A DNA stretch of 64,000 nt, taken from the NCBI RefSeq assembly GCF_014649115.1, contig NZ_BMSK01000002.1, forward strand, positions 124,001-188,000, written 5' to 3'. A model generated the notes under the pieces. That model did no database searches. It worked only from the letters and a program-made list of their open reading frames with translations, and was not told the DNA's origin. The position numbers were made by a program, and so were the translations under genes. This document shows positions 44,246 to 52,453 of this stretch, piece by piece. The stretch is from Streptomyces eurythermus. Lineage in GTDB: Bacteria; Actinomycetota; Actinomycetes; Streptomycetales; Streptomycetaceae. Numbering within the stretch: position 1 is the stretch's first letter; each line of letters opens with the position of its first letter.

Positions 44246-45943
44246 TCAGGTCACGGGCGGCAAGTCGGGGCCGGTGGTGCCCAGTTGTCCGTCCGCCACC
44301 ACGGGCGGCACCGGCCAGGTCACGCCCTTCGGCGGCCAGCTCTGCCCGGTCGCCCTGAGGAACTCGGCCGGCGGCTCGTACAGCGGCGGCTGGCTTCCGT
44401 CGGGGATCATCGAGGCCCAGCCGACGCCTTCGGTACGCTCGGCGAACTCCTGCTTCATCGCCTCCAGCCGCTCCGGCTGTTCGATCAGGTCGATGGCGCC
44501 GGCCGCGAGATAGCGGGCGGCGGACAGCAGCGCCTGGTGCCCGATGTTGGTGGCCGCCGTCGCGGTGGCGCCCCAGTTGTGGTTCGGGATGCCGGGCGGA
44601 TAGGCCGCGGACAGCAGTACGGCGGTCGGCGCCTGCCAGCTGACGTCGGCGGTGTCGGTGGCCAGTCCGCCGGTGTAGGCGGCGGCCGGGGGAGCGAGCG
44701 GCGTCAGCGAGGTCGGCATGCCGGTCTCGGGCCGGCCCAGTGACTTCTGGATGCTCCTGGCCAGGGCGTGGTCGGCGTCGGTGAACCGAGGCGCGCCGAT
44801 CTGCCGCATGTTGTCGTTGAGCAGCTCCGCTCCGGCCTTGTTGGCCAGCAGGTTCCACGTCGCCGAGTGGAACTTGTGCACCAGGCGGGTCTGGCTGGCC
44901 CGCGCGGCGGCCTTGGCGCACTCCACGATCTTGTCGTACAGCACTTGGGCGCGTGCCGGGCTGCCCTCGCGGACGAAGAACCAGATGGAGCACATGTCCG
45001 GAGTCACGTTCGGGGCGCCGCCGCCGTTGATGACGGCGTAGTGGAACCGTCCGGACGGGGCGACGTTCTTCTCCCGCAGGTACTCCGACATCGTCGCCAT
45101 CAGCAGGGCACCGTCCAGGCCGCTCTTGTTGCCGAGCGGGGTGCCGCCGTGACCGGAGGCGCCGAGAAAGGTGAACGTGGCCGAGATCAGCGCGCTGGTG
45201 GTGTTCCAGAACGGCACCGTGATGTTGAACGGGTGCCAGTCCAGGAAGGCGTCGAGACCGTCGTAGACGCCCTCCTTGACCGCGTAGGCCTTGCCGACGA
45301 GCTGTTCCTCGCCGGCGCTGCCGAACAGCTTGACCGTGGCCTTCAGCCCGTGGGCGCGGATCGCCCGTGCCACGGCTATGGCGGCCGCGGTGCCGCCCGC
45401 GCCGAGGCAGTTGTGGGCGTCGCCGTGGCCGGCGCCGTACGTGGGGCCGTAGGCGTCGTAGTGGTGCACCAGCGGGTCGTGGGTGCCCACGCCCTTCTTC
45501 TGCGACAGGCCGGGCAGGGCGTCGTACTCGGCGTTGAAACCGAGGACGGGACCCTCGGTGCCGTACGTGGCGACGAAGGCGGTCGGGAAGCCGGCCGGGC
45601 CCCAGGTGACGGTGAAGCCGTTGTCCTTCAGCAGCCTGGCGTGGGCGAGGGAGGACTTCCACTCGCGCAGCGACAACTCCGCGTACTCCCACACGCGGTC
45701 ACTCAGCCCGGTGACGGCGCCCTCGTTGGCGTTGATCCACTCGAGTGCGGTCTGCTTGGCCGCGGTGTTCTTCGCCAGCCCTGTGGGGGCGCGGTAGGTG
45801 GCGGGGTCGATCCCGGTCCGCTCGTCGTGGCCGAGGGTCGCGGCGAGCACCGGGTCGGCCTGGAGGACGGCCGCGGTGGTCGCGGTGGCGCTCAGTCCGA
45901 ACATCTTCAGCAGGCGTCGACGGCCGGGGTGGAAGTCGTTCAC
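44246..45943 (-). CDS. Tat-exported M20-family amidohydrolase (AbgB-like)
   Basis: A 565-residue protein, GTG at 45943 after GAGGAC. The N-terminus (GRRRLLKMFGLSA plus hydrophobic stretch) is a twin-arginine signal. The M20D metallopeptidase fold is shown by GFNAEYDALPG, GHGDAHNCLGAGG (metal ligands) and LFGSAGEEQLVGK (catalytic/metal Glu pair), and FLDWHPFN. These enzymes hydrolyse aminoacyl conjugates such as p-aminobenzoyl-glutamate, N-acyl or indole-3-acetyl amino acids. Export to the outside is unusual for this group and suggests scavenging. The insertion domain (GASGHGGTPLGNKSGLDGA) is complete. Confidence 0.88.
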   Translation of the reverse strand: MNDFHPGRRRLLKMFGLSATATTAAVLQADPVLAATLGHDERTGIDPATYRAPTGLAKNTAAKQTALEWINANEGAVTGLSDRVWEYAELSLREWKSSLAHARLLKDNGFTVTWGPAGFPTAFVATYGTEGPVLGFNAEYDALPGLSQKKGVGTHDPLVHHYDAYGPTYGAGHGDAHNCLGAGGTAAAIAVARAIRAHGLKATVKLFGSAGEEQLVGKAYAVKEGVYDGLDAFLDWHPFNITVPFWNTTSALISATFTFLGASGHGGTPLGNKSGLDGALLMATMSEYLREKNVAPSGRFHYAVINGGGAPNVTPDMCSIWFFVREGSPARAQVLYDKIVECAKAAARASQTRLVHKFHSATWNLLANKAGAELLNDNMRQIGAPRFTDADHALARSIQKSLGRPETGMPTSLTPLAPPAAAYTGGLATDTADVSWQAPTAVLLSAAYPPGIPNHNWGATATAATNIGHQALLSAARYLAAGAIDLIEQPERLEAMKQEFAERTEGVGWASMIPDGSQPPLYEPPAEFLRATGQSWPPKGVTWPVPPVVADGQLGTTGPDLPPVT

Positions 45944-46228
45944 GTCGGTTCGTCCTCGAAGTCGTGAGGGAAGGGCCGGTGGCCGGCTCCATGACATGTG
46001 TTCCTGGCGTGCCACCGAAGAGCATAGGTGTCTCCGCGGGAAGCCGACGCCCTGTGGCCGGAAACGCTCCGCCTTCTCCCGGGTGACTCGCCTCGAAACG
46101 TGCGGGCAGACGGTCACATGTGTTTTCGAGCGCCCGTCCGGACCGTCCTCGAGCCGGACGCGGCGCACAGGCTGCCGATGCCTGTGCAGGTGCGTGGGAG
46201 CACCGTCCCGACCACCTGACAGCGATCC

Positions 46229-47194
46229 CTACGCGGCGGCGGAGCGGGGAGCCGGCCCCGCCGCCGGTCGGGCAGCGGAGCCCAGGGCGGTGGTGAAGAA
46301 GTCGGTGAGCTTCTCGACGGCGGGGTCGATGTACTCCCTCTTGTCGTAGAGGTCGACATGACCGGCGCCCGGGATCCGGTACAACTCCGCCGGCCCGGTG
46401 GCGCGGTGGTGCGCCTCCACGGCCATCCAGGCGGTGACGGCGCGCTCGCCGACGATCTGCAGCATCGGGCGGGGGCCGATCAACGGGACCGCGAAGAAGG
46501 CGTCGTAGAAGGCCAGCCTGTCGACGCTCTCCCAGGCCAGGAACTTCGCGGACCTCTCGTGCCCGCCGCGTGAGGTGCAGTAGTACTCGAAGCCCTCGGC
46601 ACCGTGCTCACCGCCGAGCGCGCGCGCCTGCTCCGCCGTCTCCGGGAACATCGTCATCACGCCGGGGTCCTCGCCGCGGGCGGCGGCGGTACGGGCCCGG
46701 GCGGCGGCGTCCAGCAGGGACCGGAAGACGGCCGGGTCCTGGTCGCCCCCGGCGCCGAGGCGGAACTGGCGGGAGGGGTCGGCGGTGCACACGGTCGCCA
46801 CGGCCGCGACCCGGTGGTCGCCGCCGGTCGCGGCCAGCGAGTAGCCGCCGGAGGCGCAGATGCCGAGCAGACCGATCCGCTCCGCGTCGACCTCCTGACG
46901 GGTGGTCAGGTAGGACACCGCGGCCTTGAAGTCCTCCACGCGCTGCGCCGGGTCCTCCAGTCCGCGCGGCAGACCGCCCGACTCGCCCTGGTGGGCGGCG
47001 TCGAAGGCCAGGGTGACGAAGCCGCGTTCGGCCATCAGCCGCGCGTACGTGCCGGACGTCTGCTCCTTCACACCCGTACCGGGGTGGCCGACGACCAGCG
47101 CCGGGCGCGGGCCCGCCGCCGGGGCGTCGGGGATGTGGAGGTGGGCGGCGATGCGGATGCCGGCGCTGTCGTAGGCGATGGTGGTCCTGGCCAT
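46229..47194 (-). CDS. Alpha/beta hydrolase (dienelactone-hydrolase-like)
   Basis: A 321-residue enzyme, ATG at 47194 behind GCAGGAG. PALVVGHPGTGVKEQ holds the oxyanion loop, LLGICASGGYSL the nucleophile elbow (Ser in CASGG, with Cys one step before, as in dienelactone hydrolases), and RIPGAGHVDLYD the catalytic His. Its natural partner was probably the divergent SDR gene, now a fragment at 47360. Substrates of close relatives are mostly unknown; the call is at family level. Confidence 0.85.
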   Translation of the reverse strand: MARTTIAYDSAGIRIAAHLHIPDAPAAGPRPALVVGHPGTGVKEQTSGTYARLMAERGFVTLAFDAAHQGESGGLPRGLEDPAQRVEDFKAAVSYLTTRQEVDAERIGLLGICASGGYSLAATGGDHRVAAVATVCTADPSRQFRLGAGGDQDPAVFRSLLDAAARARTAAARGEDPGVMTMFPETAEQARALGGEHGAEGFEYYCTSRGGHERSAKFLAWESVDRLAFYDAFFAVPLIGPRPMLQIVGERAVTAWMAVEAHHRATGPAELYRIPGAGHVDLYDKREYIDPAVEKLTDFFTTALGSAARPAAGPAPRSAAA

Positions 47195-47359
47195 GGGGGC
47201 ACTCCTGCGAAGAGGTTGACGGTGCGGTCGTGTGCCGGGCGGCGCGCTCCCAGGGGGCGGCTGTGCGCCGGGCACGCGTCCACCGTCCGTCAGCTCCCGC
47301 ACGGGCGGAAGAGACAGGTTTCTGCCTGGGAAAGAACCTTCCCCCCTTCACGGTCAGGT

Positions 47360-47674
47360 GTGGCGCTCGTCATGCCGGGCTCCACGAGACTGGGCCGTAC
47401 CCTCGTCGAATCCGTCCTGGAGGCCGGCCACAACGTGGTTGCCACCGCCCGGCGCACCGAGTCCCTCCGCGGCCTCGCCGAGACATACGGCGAGCGCGTG
47501 CGCCTGGTCACCCTGGACGTGACCGACGGCGCGGCGGCCCGGGACGCGGTGCGGGTCGCCGTCGAGGCGTCCGGTCGCCTGGACGTGGCCGTGGAAGACG
47601 CGGGCTACGCCGGCGTGGCCGCCATCGAGGACATGCCCGGGCAGGCCTTCCGCGACCAGATTCCGGTGAACCTT
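47360..47674 (+). pseudogene. Truncated short-chain dehydrogenase/reductase remnant
   Basis: Starting with GTG at 47360 the frame shows the N-terminal third of an SDR: VESVLEAGHNVVATARRTES, RLVTLDVTDGAAARDAV, GRLDVAVEDAGYAGVAAIED and QIPVNL. The cofactor loop is degraded (MPGSTRLGR in place of TGASxGxG), and NNAG has become EDAG. After VNL the homology stops at the point where the next gene begins; the YxxxK catalytic part is absent. It is a decayed gene cut off by the 5' end of the PrnB-like operon. Confidence 0.75.
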
Positions 47675-47729
47675 GCTCGCCCGCGGTCTCGTTCCCTCCA
47701 TGAGACCTGCCCGCACCATGGAGGCGAAG

Positions 47730-48959
47730 GTGAAGAAGGAAGACCTGTTCTCCCCGCAGGGACACCCGGCCCGATCCCAACCGCCGGAGCGTCCGCGACG
47801 CGGCCCCGCGCGGGACGCGGACCCCCTGTTACGTTCCCCGCTCGCGTCCTACGTGCTGAACCGGCTGCCGGCCGACCTGGCCGCCGTCGCCCAGGGCCGC
47901 GCCACGTACGAACAGCTCGCGGCGGAGCAGTGCCGCGTGCTGCGCGCGGCCGGCGCGGAGGACGGACCGCTCGCCACCGACCCGTCCTCCGCGCGCCTGG
48001 TCCAGCTCGACCTGCTGTTCATGCTCAACGGATACCTTCCGGCAGGTCCGACGGCCTTCCCCCGCCCGCTGCTGGCATCCCTGGCGGCGCAGTGCGACCG
48101 GTATCCCTCGCTCGACCCCCACATGAGCTACGAACTACTCATCGACGTCAACTGCGCCGAATGGGAGACCACCGGGCGCATCCGGGTCTTCTCCGACGGT
48201 GAACTCGGGTGCCTGGAACGCGACTTCTACCTCGGGCACCATCTGGCGGAACCGGCCGTGCGCGGCGCCTTCGACCGCCTGAGCGCACTGGTGCTGGAGC
48301 CGGACGCGGTGGATCCGGCCGCCGCGCTGGAGGAGGCGCTGCGCGGCCTGGGCGACTTCCGGCGGTACATGGCGCAGTACGGCAGGCTGCCCAGGGAGGC
48401 GTTCCAGGCGTTCCGCCGCTATCACATGAGCCATCCGGGCGGTGCCCGCGGCGTGAGCGGCGCGTTCATGCCGAGCGTGCAGCTGCTGGAGCTGGCGCTG
48501 CTGGCGCCGACCCCGTTGTACGAGCGGTACCTCGGCCAGTCCCTGGCGTACTTCCCGGCGTGGTCGCGGCCCGTCGTCTCCGAGTGGCGCGAGCGGTCCC
48601 GCGCCGGCGGCAACGTCGTACAGGCGGTGCTCGACGGCCGTCTGAAGCCCGACCGCCGCGCCGGTGCCGCGTTGCTCGGCGTGATCGACATGTTCGTGGA
48701 CTTCCGCATGGTGCACCTGGGCGTCACCAGGAAGGCGCTCCCGGAGGCGTTCGAACCGTCCGCGAGGCCCACCCGGCAGAGCATCCTCGCCCAGGACGGC
48801 GAACGGGACTTCCTCGACGGCGCCGGGCCGGGGGACGGCCGGGGCGACGAGCTGGGCACATCCGGCTTCAGCGTGCACAACGTCCTGACGAACGCCGTGC
48901 ACCGGCTGCTGACGGCCCGCCACCGCGTCGCCGAGACCCTCGGCCCCGTCACGGACTGA
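47730..48959 (+). CDS. PrnB-like (IDO/TDO-superfamily, DUF1864-type) putative haem enzyme
   Basis: About 409 residues from GTG 47730 (GGAGG 5 nt upstream); ATG 47700 or 47718 are alternatives. Recognisable all-helical blocks: SYELLIDVNCAEWETTGRIR, FRRYMAQYGRLPREAFQAFR, GVSGAFMPSVQLLELALL, MFVDFRMVHLGVTRKALPEA and TSGFSVHNVLTNAVHRLLTA. This resembles monodechloroaminopyrrolnitrin synthase PrnB, which shares the indoleamine-dioxygenase fold and rearranges a tryptophan derivative with haem. His in RMVHL is a candidate proximal ligand. It heads an operon with an ATP-grasp ligase (45 bp on) and a cupin, which suggests oxidation of an amino acid followed by ligation. Family assignment is from memory of the pattern. 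Confidence 0.6.
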   Translation: MKKEDLFSPQGHPARSQPPERPRRGPARDADPLLRSPLASYVLNRLPADLAAVAQGRATYEQLAAEQCRVLRAAGAEDGPLATDPSSARLVQLDLLFMLNGYLPAGPTAFPRPLLASLAAQCDRYPSLDPHMSYELLIDVNCAEWETTGRIRVFSDGELGCLERDFYLGHHLAEPAVRGAFDRLSALVLEPDAVDPAAALEEALRGLGDFRRYMAQYGRLPREAFQAFRRYHMSHPGGARGVSGAFMPSVQLLELALLAPTPLYERYLGQSLAYFPAWSRPVVSEWRERSRAGGNVVQAVLDGRLKPDRRAGAALLGVIDMFVDFRMVHLGVTRKALPEAFEPSARPTRQSILAQDGERDFLDGAGPGDGRGDELGTSGFSVHNVLTNAVHRLLTARHRVAETLGPVTD

Positions 48960-49004
48960 TCCGCGCCCCTTCACGGACCGACCGGCGAAAGGAACGAACA
49001 CCGT

Positions 49005-50246
49005 ATGCCCGACTTCCAGGTGGCCGTCGTGGACGCCTTCGGCACATCGCACCGCTATGTGGACGCCTTCGCCGCGGCCGGCGGCGCGGTGATCCACGTC
49101 CGCAGCACGCCGGACCTTCTGCCGGGAGTCGCCCCCGTGGACCCGGCGAGGTTCAGCCACACGCTTTTCGACGAGGGGAACCTCGACGACCTGACCGGGA
49201 GACTGGCGACGCTGCGGCCGCGTGCCGTGCTGCCCGGCCGGGAGTCCGGGGTGGAGCTGGCCGACGCCCTGTCGGAGCGGCTGGGACTGCCGTCCAACGG
49301 CACGGCGCTCAGCGTGACCCGGCGCGACAAGTACCTCCAGATCGAGCGCGTCCGGGCGGAGGGCGTGTCCGCGATGCGGCAGCTGCGCACCGGCGACGAG
49401 GCGGAGCTGCGCGCCTGGCACGCCGACCTGGGCGGGACCGCCGTGGTGAAGCCGCTGCGCGGCGCCTTGGGCCACGGCGTGCGGTTCTGCGACTCGCCCG
49501 ACGAGTCGGCCGTCGCGCTCGCGGCGCTCCGGAACGCGACGTCGGCGCTCGGCGAGCGGATCACCGAGGTGGTCGCCCAGGAGTACCTCACCGGCGCCGA
49601 GTACATCGTCAACACGGTGAGCTGCGAGGGTGTGCACACCGTCACCGACGTCTGGAGCACGGACCGCGTCACGGCCAACGGCGTCCGGGACCTGGTCGTC
49701 GCGCAGGTCCTGCTCCGCGGTGACGACCCGTGCGTCGGCGAACTGGTGCCCTACGCCTTCCGGGTGCTGGACGCCCTCGGCATCCGGCACGGCCCCGCCC
49801 ATCTGGAGATCAAGCTGACGCCGGACGGCCCCCGGCTGGTGGAGGCCGGCGCCCGGCCGTCCGGGTTGCCGTACCACGTCGCGGACGCCATCGGCGAGGG
49901 CCAGCTGGAGTGGGCCGTCGACGCCTACGTCAGGCCGCGCAGATTCCTCGCCCGGGCCGGCACCCCGTACCGGCGCAGGACCGCGGCCGCATGGGCGGCG
50001 CTGGTGTCACCCGCGTCCGGCCGTCTGGTGCGCTACCGCGCCCTCGACGAGGTGCGGAAGCTGGAGAGCGTGCGCGAGCTGACGCCGCTGGTCCGGCCGG
50101 GCGAGGAGATCACGGCCACCACGTGGGACCTCGCGTATCCCGTCGTCCTGAGTCTGCGGCACCCCGTGGAGGCGGTACTGCGACGCGACCTGAACACCGT
50201 GCGGTACCTGGACGGTGCCGCCATGTACGAGATCGACACCCCCTAG
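49005..50246 (+). CDS. ATP-grasp domain ligase
   Basis: A 413-residue enzyme, ATG at 49005 after GAAAGGAAC. The N-terminal pre-ATP-grasp domain is seen in AVVDAFGTSHRYVDAF and VLPGRESGVELADALSERLG. The nucleotide-binding core has TAVVKPLRGALGHGVRF, VVAQEYLTGAEYIVNTVS and the Mg-binding end HLEIKLTPDG with LVEAGARPSG. It belongs with L-amino-acid ligases and carnosine-synthase-like enzymes that join a carboxylate to an amine through an acyl phosphate. The PrnB-like gene upstream and cupin gene downstream (40 bp) are on the same strand, consistent with a three-gene pathway. Substrates unknown. Confidence 0.88.
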   Translation: MPDFQVAVVDAFGTSHRYVDAFAAAGGAVIHVRSTPDLLPGVAPVDPARFSHTLFDEGNLDDLTGRLATLRPRAVLPGRESGVELADALSERLGLPSNGTALSVTRRDKYLQIERVRAEGVSAMRQLRTGDEAELRAWHADLGGTAVVKPLRGALGHGVRFCDSPDESAVALAALRNATSALGERITEVVAQEYLTGAEYIVNTVSCEGVHTVTDVWSTDRVTANGVRDLVVAQVLLRGDDPCVGELVPYAFRVLDALGIRHGPAHLEIKLTPDGPRLVEAGARPSGLPYHVADAIGEGQLEWAVDAYVRPRRFLARAGTPYRRRTAAAWAALVSPASGRLVRYRALDEVRKLESVRELTPLVRPGEEITATTWDLAYPVVLSLRHPVEAVLRRDLNTVRYLDGAAMYEIDTP

Positions 50247-50286
50247 CGGGCGATACAGGTCCGCCCTACGAGAGTGAGGACACACG

Positions 50287-50733
50287 ATGTTCGACCGACG
50301 CCATCTGCTCCGTGCGAGCGGCGCCGCCGCGGCCGGGGCCCTCGGCGCGGCGGCCCTGCCGTCCCCCGCCGCCGCGGCCGGGCCCGCCCGCCTCCCCGCG
50401 GACTCCGGTCCGACCGCGGGTGTCACCCGCATCCTGCTCCAGGAGCACCCCTCGCCGGCCGACGGCTGGGAAGCCGTGCAGACGCTCGTACAGATCCCCC
50501 GGCACAAGGAGTCGGGCCGGCACAGCCACCCGGGCATCGAGGTGGGCTACATCATCCGGGGCGACGTCCTGATGGAGTTCGACGACCGGCCGCCCCTCCG
50601 GCTGCGCACGGGCGACCCGTTCTTCATCCCCGACGGCGCGATCCACAACGCCCGCAACGTCGGCACGGTCACGACGATGATGCTCTCCACATACGTCGTC
50701 GACGCGACCAAGCCCCTCGTGACCACGTACTAG
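50287..50733 (+). CDS. Exported cupin-domain protein
   Basis: A 148-residue protein. The N-terminus has a Tat-like signal (RRHLLRASGAAAAG then Ala-rich to ~residue 37). The cupin core has motif 1 RHSHPGIEVGYIIRGDVLMEF (two His and Glu, metal ligands; key residues H, H, E, within about residues 79-100) and motif 2 GDPFFIPDGAIHNARN (His). It is the last gene of the PrnB-like/ATP-grasp operon. The TAG stop (50731-50733) spans the junction with an IS5 element: TA is target sequence and G is the first base of the element. The uninterrupted site would also have read TAG, so the protein is complete. Confidence 0.88.
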   Translation: MFDRRHLLRASGAAAAGALGAAALPSPAAAAGPARLPADSGPTAGVTRILLQEHPSPADGWEAVQTLVQIPRHKESGRHSHPGIEVGYIIRGDVLMEFDDRPPLRLRTGDPFFIPDGAIHNARNVGTVTTMMLSTYVVDATKPLVTTY

Positions 50734-51647
50734 GGTCCGTCTTCAAACGGATCTTGCCCAGAGCAGGAGTGACGCGAGGGTGACCGCTGCTTCGTAGGAA
50801 GTGGCGGTCTTCTCGTATCTGGTGGCGATCCCGCGGAAGCCCTTGAGCCGGTTGAAGCAGCGCTCGATCACGTTGCGTCGTCGATAGCTCTCCCGGTCGA
50901 AACCTGGGGGTCGGCCGCCGTGGCAACCGCGCCTCAGCCGGTGCCGCCGCTGGTCGGTCTTCTGCGGGATGGTGTGCGCAATACCGCGCTTTCGCAGGTA
51001 GGCACGGAAGCCGCGGGAGCTGTAAGCCTTGTCCGCGATGACCTGGTCGGGCCTGCACCGAGGTCGGCCCAGGCCGGTGCGCGGGACTCGGATCCGTTCC
51101 AGCAGAGGGCGTGCGCAGACGCTGTCGTGCCGTTGGCCGGGCGTGACCAGGATCGCGAGTGGGCGGCCCTTTCCGTCACAGGCGAGGTGGACTTTGGTGG
51201 TCAGTCCGCCTCGGGATCGGCCGAGGGCGTGATCGTCCGGTTCGTCCGGCCGGTGCCGCCCCCTTTCCGGCCGGTGGCGGCGGCGTGCTGGTGGGCGCGG
51301 ACGATGGTGGAGTCGATCTGGACCAGCCAGTCGATGTCGCCGGCCGTATCCGCCTGGGCCTGGATCTGTTGCAGGGCTCGGGTGAACACCCCGTCAAGGG
51401 CGTAACGGCGGAAGCGGGTGTACACGGTCTTCCACGACCGTAGCGTTCCGGCAGGTCACGCCAGGAGATCCCGGTACGGATCTTGTAGACCATCCCATTG
51501 ATGACCTGCCGGTCCTCCACGCGGGGCCGCCCCGTGGCGGCCCGGGGTATCAGTGGAGCGAGCAACTCCCACTCCAGGTCAGTGAGTTCATGACGGCGTA
51601 CCACGACACCATGATCTATGCCCCAGATGATCTTTGAAGACGGACCC
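50733..51647 (-). mobile_element. IS5-family (IS427-like) insertion sequence, 915 bp
   Basis: Terminal inverted repeats are GGGTCCGTCTTCAAA (50733-50747) and its complement (51633-51647), perfect over 15 bp. TA (inside CTAG) flanks both ends as the target duplication. The single transposase gene runs on the minus strand and its stop codon (50743-50745) lies inside the left repeat. It is inserted exactly at the stop codon of the cupin gene. Confidence 0.9.
50743..51604 (-). pseudogene. IS5-family transposase, disrupted
   Basis: From GTG 51604 the frame reads VRRHELTDLEWELLAPLIPR and GISWRDLPERYG, the DUF4096 N-terminal part. The expected PERYGPWKTVYTRFRR is broken at about 51443 by loss of one C; the reading resumes as VYTRFRRYALDGVFTRAL and VQIDSTIVRAHQHAAAT. 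At the GGAAAGGGGGCGG run (about 51270) a further -1 shift leads into DEPDDHALGRSRGGLTTK, KAYSSRGFRAYLRKRG and RNVIERCFNRLKGFRG (DDE core, last Glu in VIERC). The second shift lies at a slippery run and may be programmed, as in related elements. The first looks like real damage or a sequencing error. Confidence 0.85.
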
Positions 51648-51725
51648 TAGAGCGGCCCGGAAGAACCCGCCGAAGCGACGACGCCCCACGGCACACACGT
51701 CCGCGCCGAGCCGCCGGCCGGCCAC

Positions 51726-51966
51726 GAGCAACCCTCCGCGGACGCGGGGACGACGCGGAGGCAATGCGCTCGCGCAGGGCGGCCCAGGAGCTATCCCTGC
51801 GGACGCGGGGACGACGGCGCAGATCGTGCCGGCACCCGCCTCGGAGACGACACCTCGGGCGGGGCCCGGGCCTGGTGTGGAGCAACCCCGCGGGCGCGGG
51901 GACGACTCCATGAAGATCGGGCCCGCCGGCGCGACGTCGGAGCTACCCCGCGGACGCGGGGACGAC
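51726..51966. CRISPR. Short CRISPR relic, type I-E-like repeats, four units
   Basis: Four partly palindromic repeats share GCGG-CGCGGGGACGAC with a GGAGC(T/A)ACCCC-like start: 51726-51754, 51787-51815, 51879-51906 and 51939-51966 (28-29 bp). Spacers one and three are 32 bp, giving 61- and 60-bp periods as in type I-E arrays; the middle interval is 63 bp, so a unit has been deleted or rearranged. A weaker repeat-like stretch ends at 51682. Repeat copies differ from each other in several positions, a sign of decay. No cas gene is in the window. The array lies between an IS5 element and a MITE. Confidence 0.7.
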
Positions 51967-51978
51967 GTGACCGCTCCA

Positions 51979-52178
51979 CTAGGGCGTGTCAGTGTCTGAC
52001 AATGCGCGTTGGATCAGCGGGCGGCGTCCGGGTGCGTGCCTCGCAAGGCGGAGGAGGGAGCCACTGCGGTGGGGGCACCTCCCGGCCGAATGCTGGGGGC
52101 CGTTGCCGGCCGACGACAACGCGGCGAGGCGCGTGCCCCGGCGTCGCGAGCCCGACTGGAATCGTCAACACGCCCTAG
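51979..52178. mobile_element. MITE-like element, 200 bp
   Basis: CTAGGGCGTGT at the left and ACACGCCCTAG at the right are perfect 11-bp inverted ends. The interior is GC-rich with internal palindromes (CACCTCCCGGCCGA region) and no coding capacity. CTAG at both ends is probably the target duplication plus end base, the same target used by the IS5 element next door. The right end supplies the TAG stop of the gene at 52175-52453. Confidence 0.6.
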
Positions 52179-52453
52179 CACGGATGATTGTGGAACAGGC
52201 TGCTGTGATGGCAGGTGTATCTCTTGCACTGCGCCGAGAAGCCCGGGACGTAGCTGTCGCAAGGGTGTGCCGAGTTCAGGCATATGTGGCAGTAACTGCC
52301 GTCGGGATCGACATGGACTCCGGCGGCCGCCAGCTTCTCCCGCGCCTCCGCATGGGCCTTCCTGACGTGATCGAGAAGCAGATCCTCCAGCTCCGCGGTG
52401 ACCTCGTCGATCACCTTCTTTTGATCGTCCGTGAAATCGTTCCGGGGCTCCAT
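52175..52453 (-). CDS. Small Cys/His-rich protein (92 aa)
   Basis: ATG at 52453 follows GGAGGAACC. The first ~45 residues form a charged amphipathic helix ([20 protein letters not shown]). The C-terminal half has six Cys (residues 55, 58, 65, 76, 81, 92) and six His, including [12 protein letters not shown] and HNHPC, which looks like a metal-binding knuckle. No family recognised. Its TAG stop lies in the CTAG end of the MITE; the sequence on the far side of the MITE would restore the same stop, so the protein is probably full length. Confidence 0.6.
   Translation of the reverse strand: MEPRNDFTDDQKKVIDEVTAELEDLLLDHVRKAHAEAREKLAAAGVHVDPDGSYCHICLNSAHPCDSYVPGFSAQCKRYTCHHSSLFHNHPC

Noticed and set aside
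51659..51682. A fifth CRISPR repeat at the left end
   Set aside because: It shares only the GACGAC end and a few internal bases, and the interval to the next repeat is 43 bp rather than 32. Mentioned as a possible decayed unit only.
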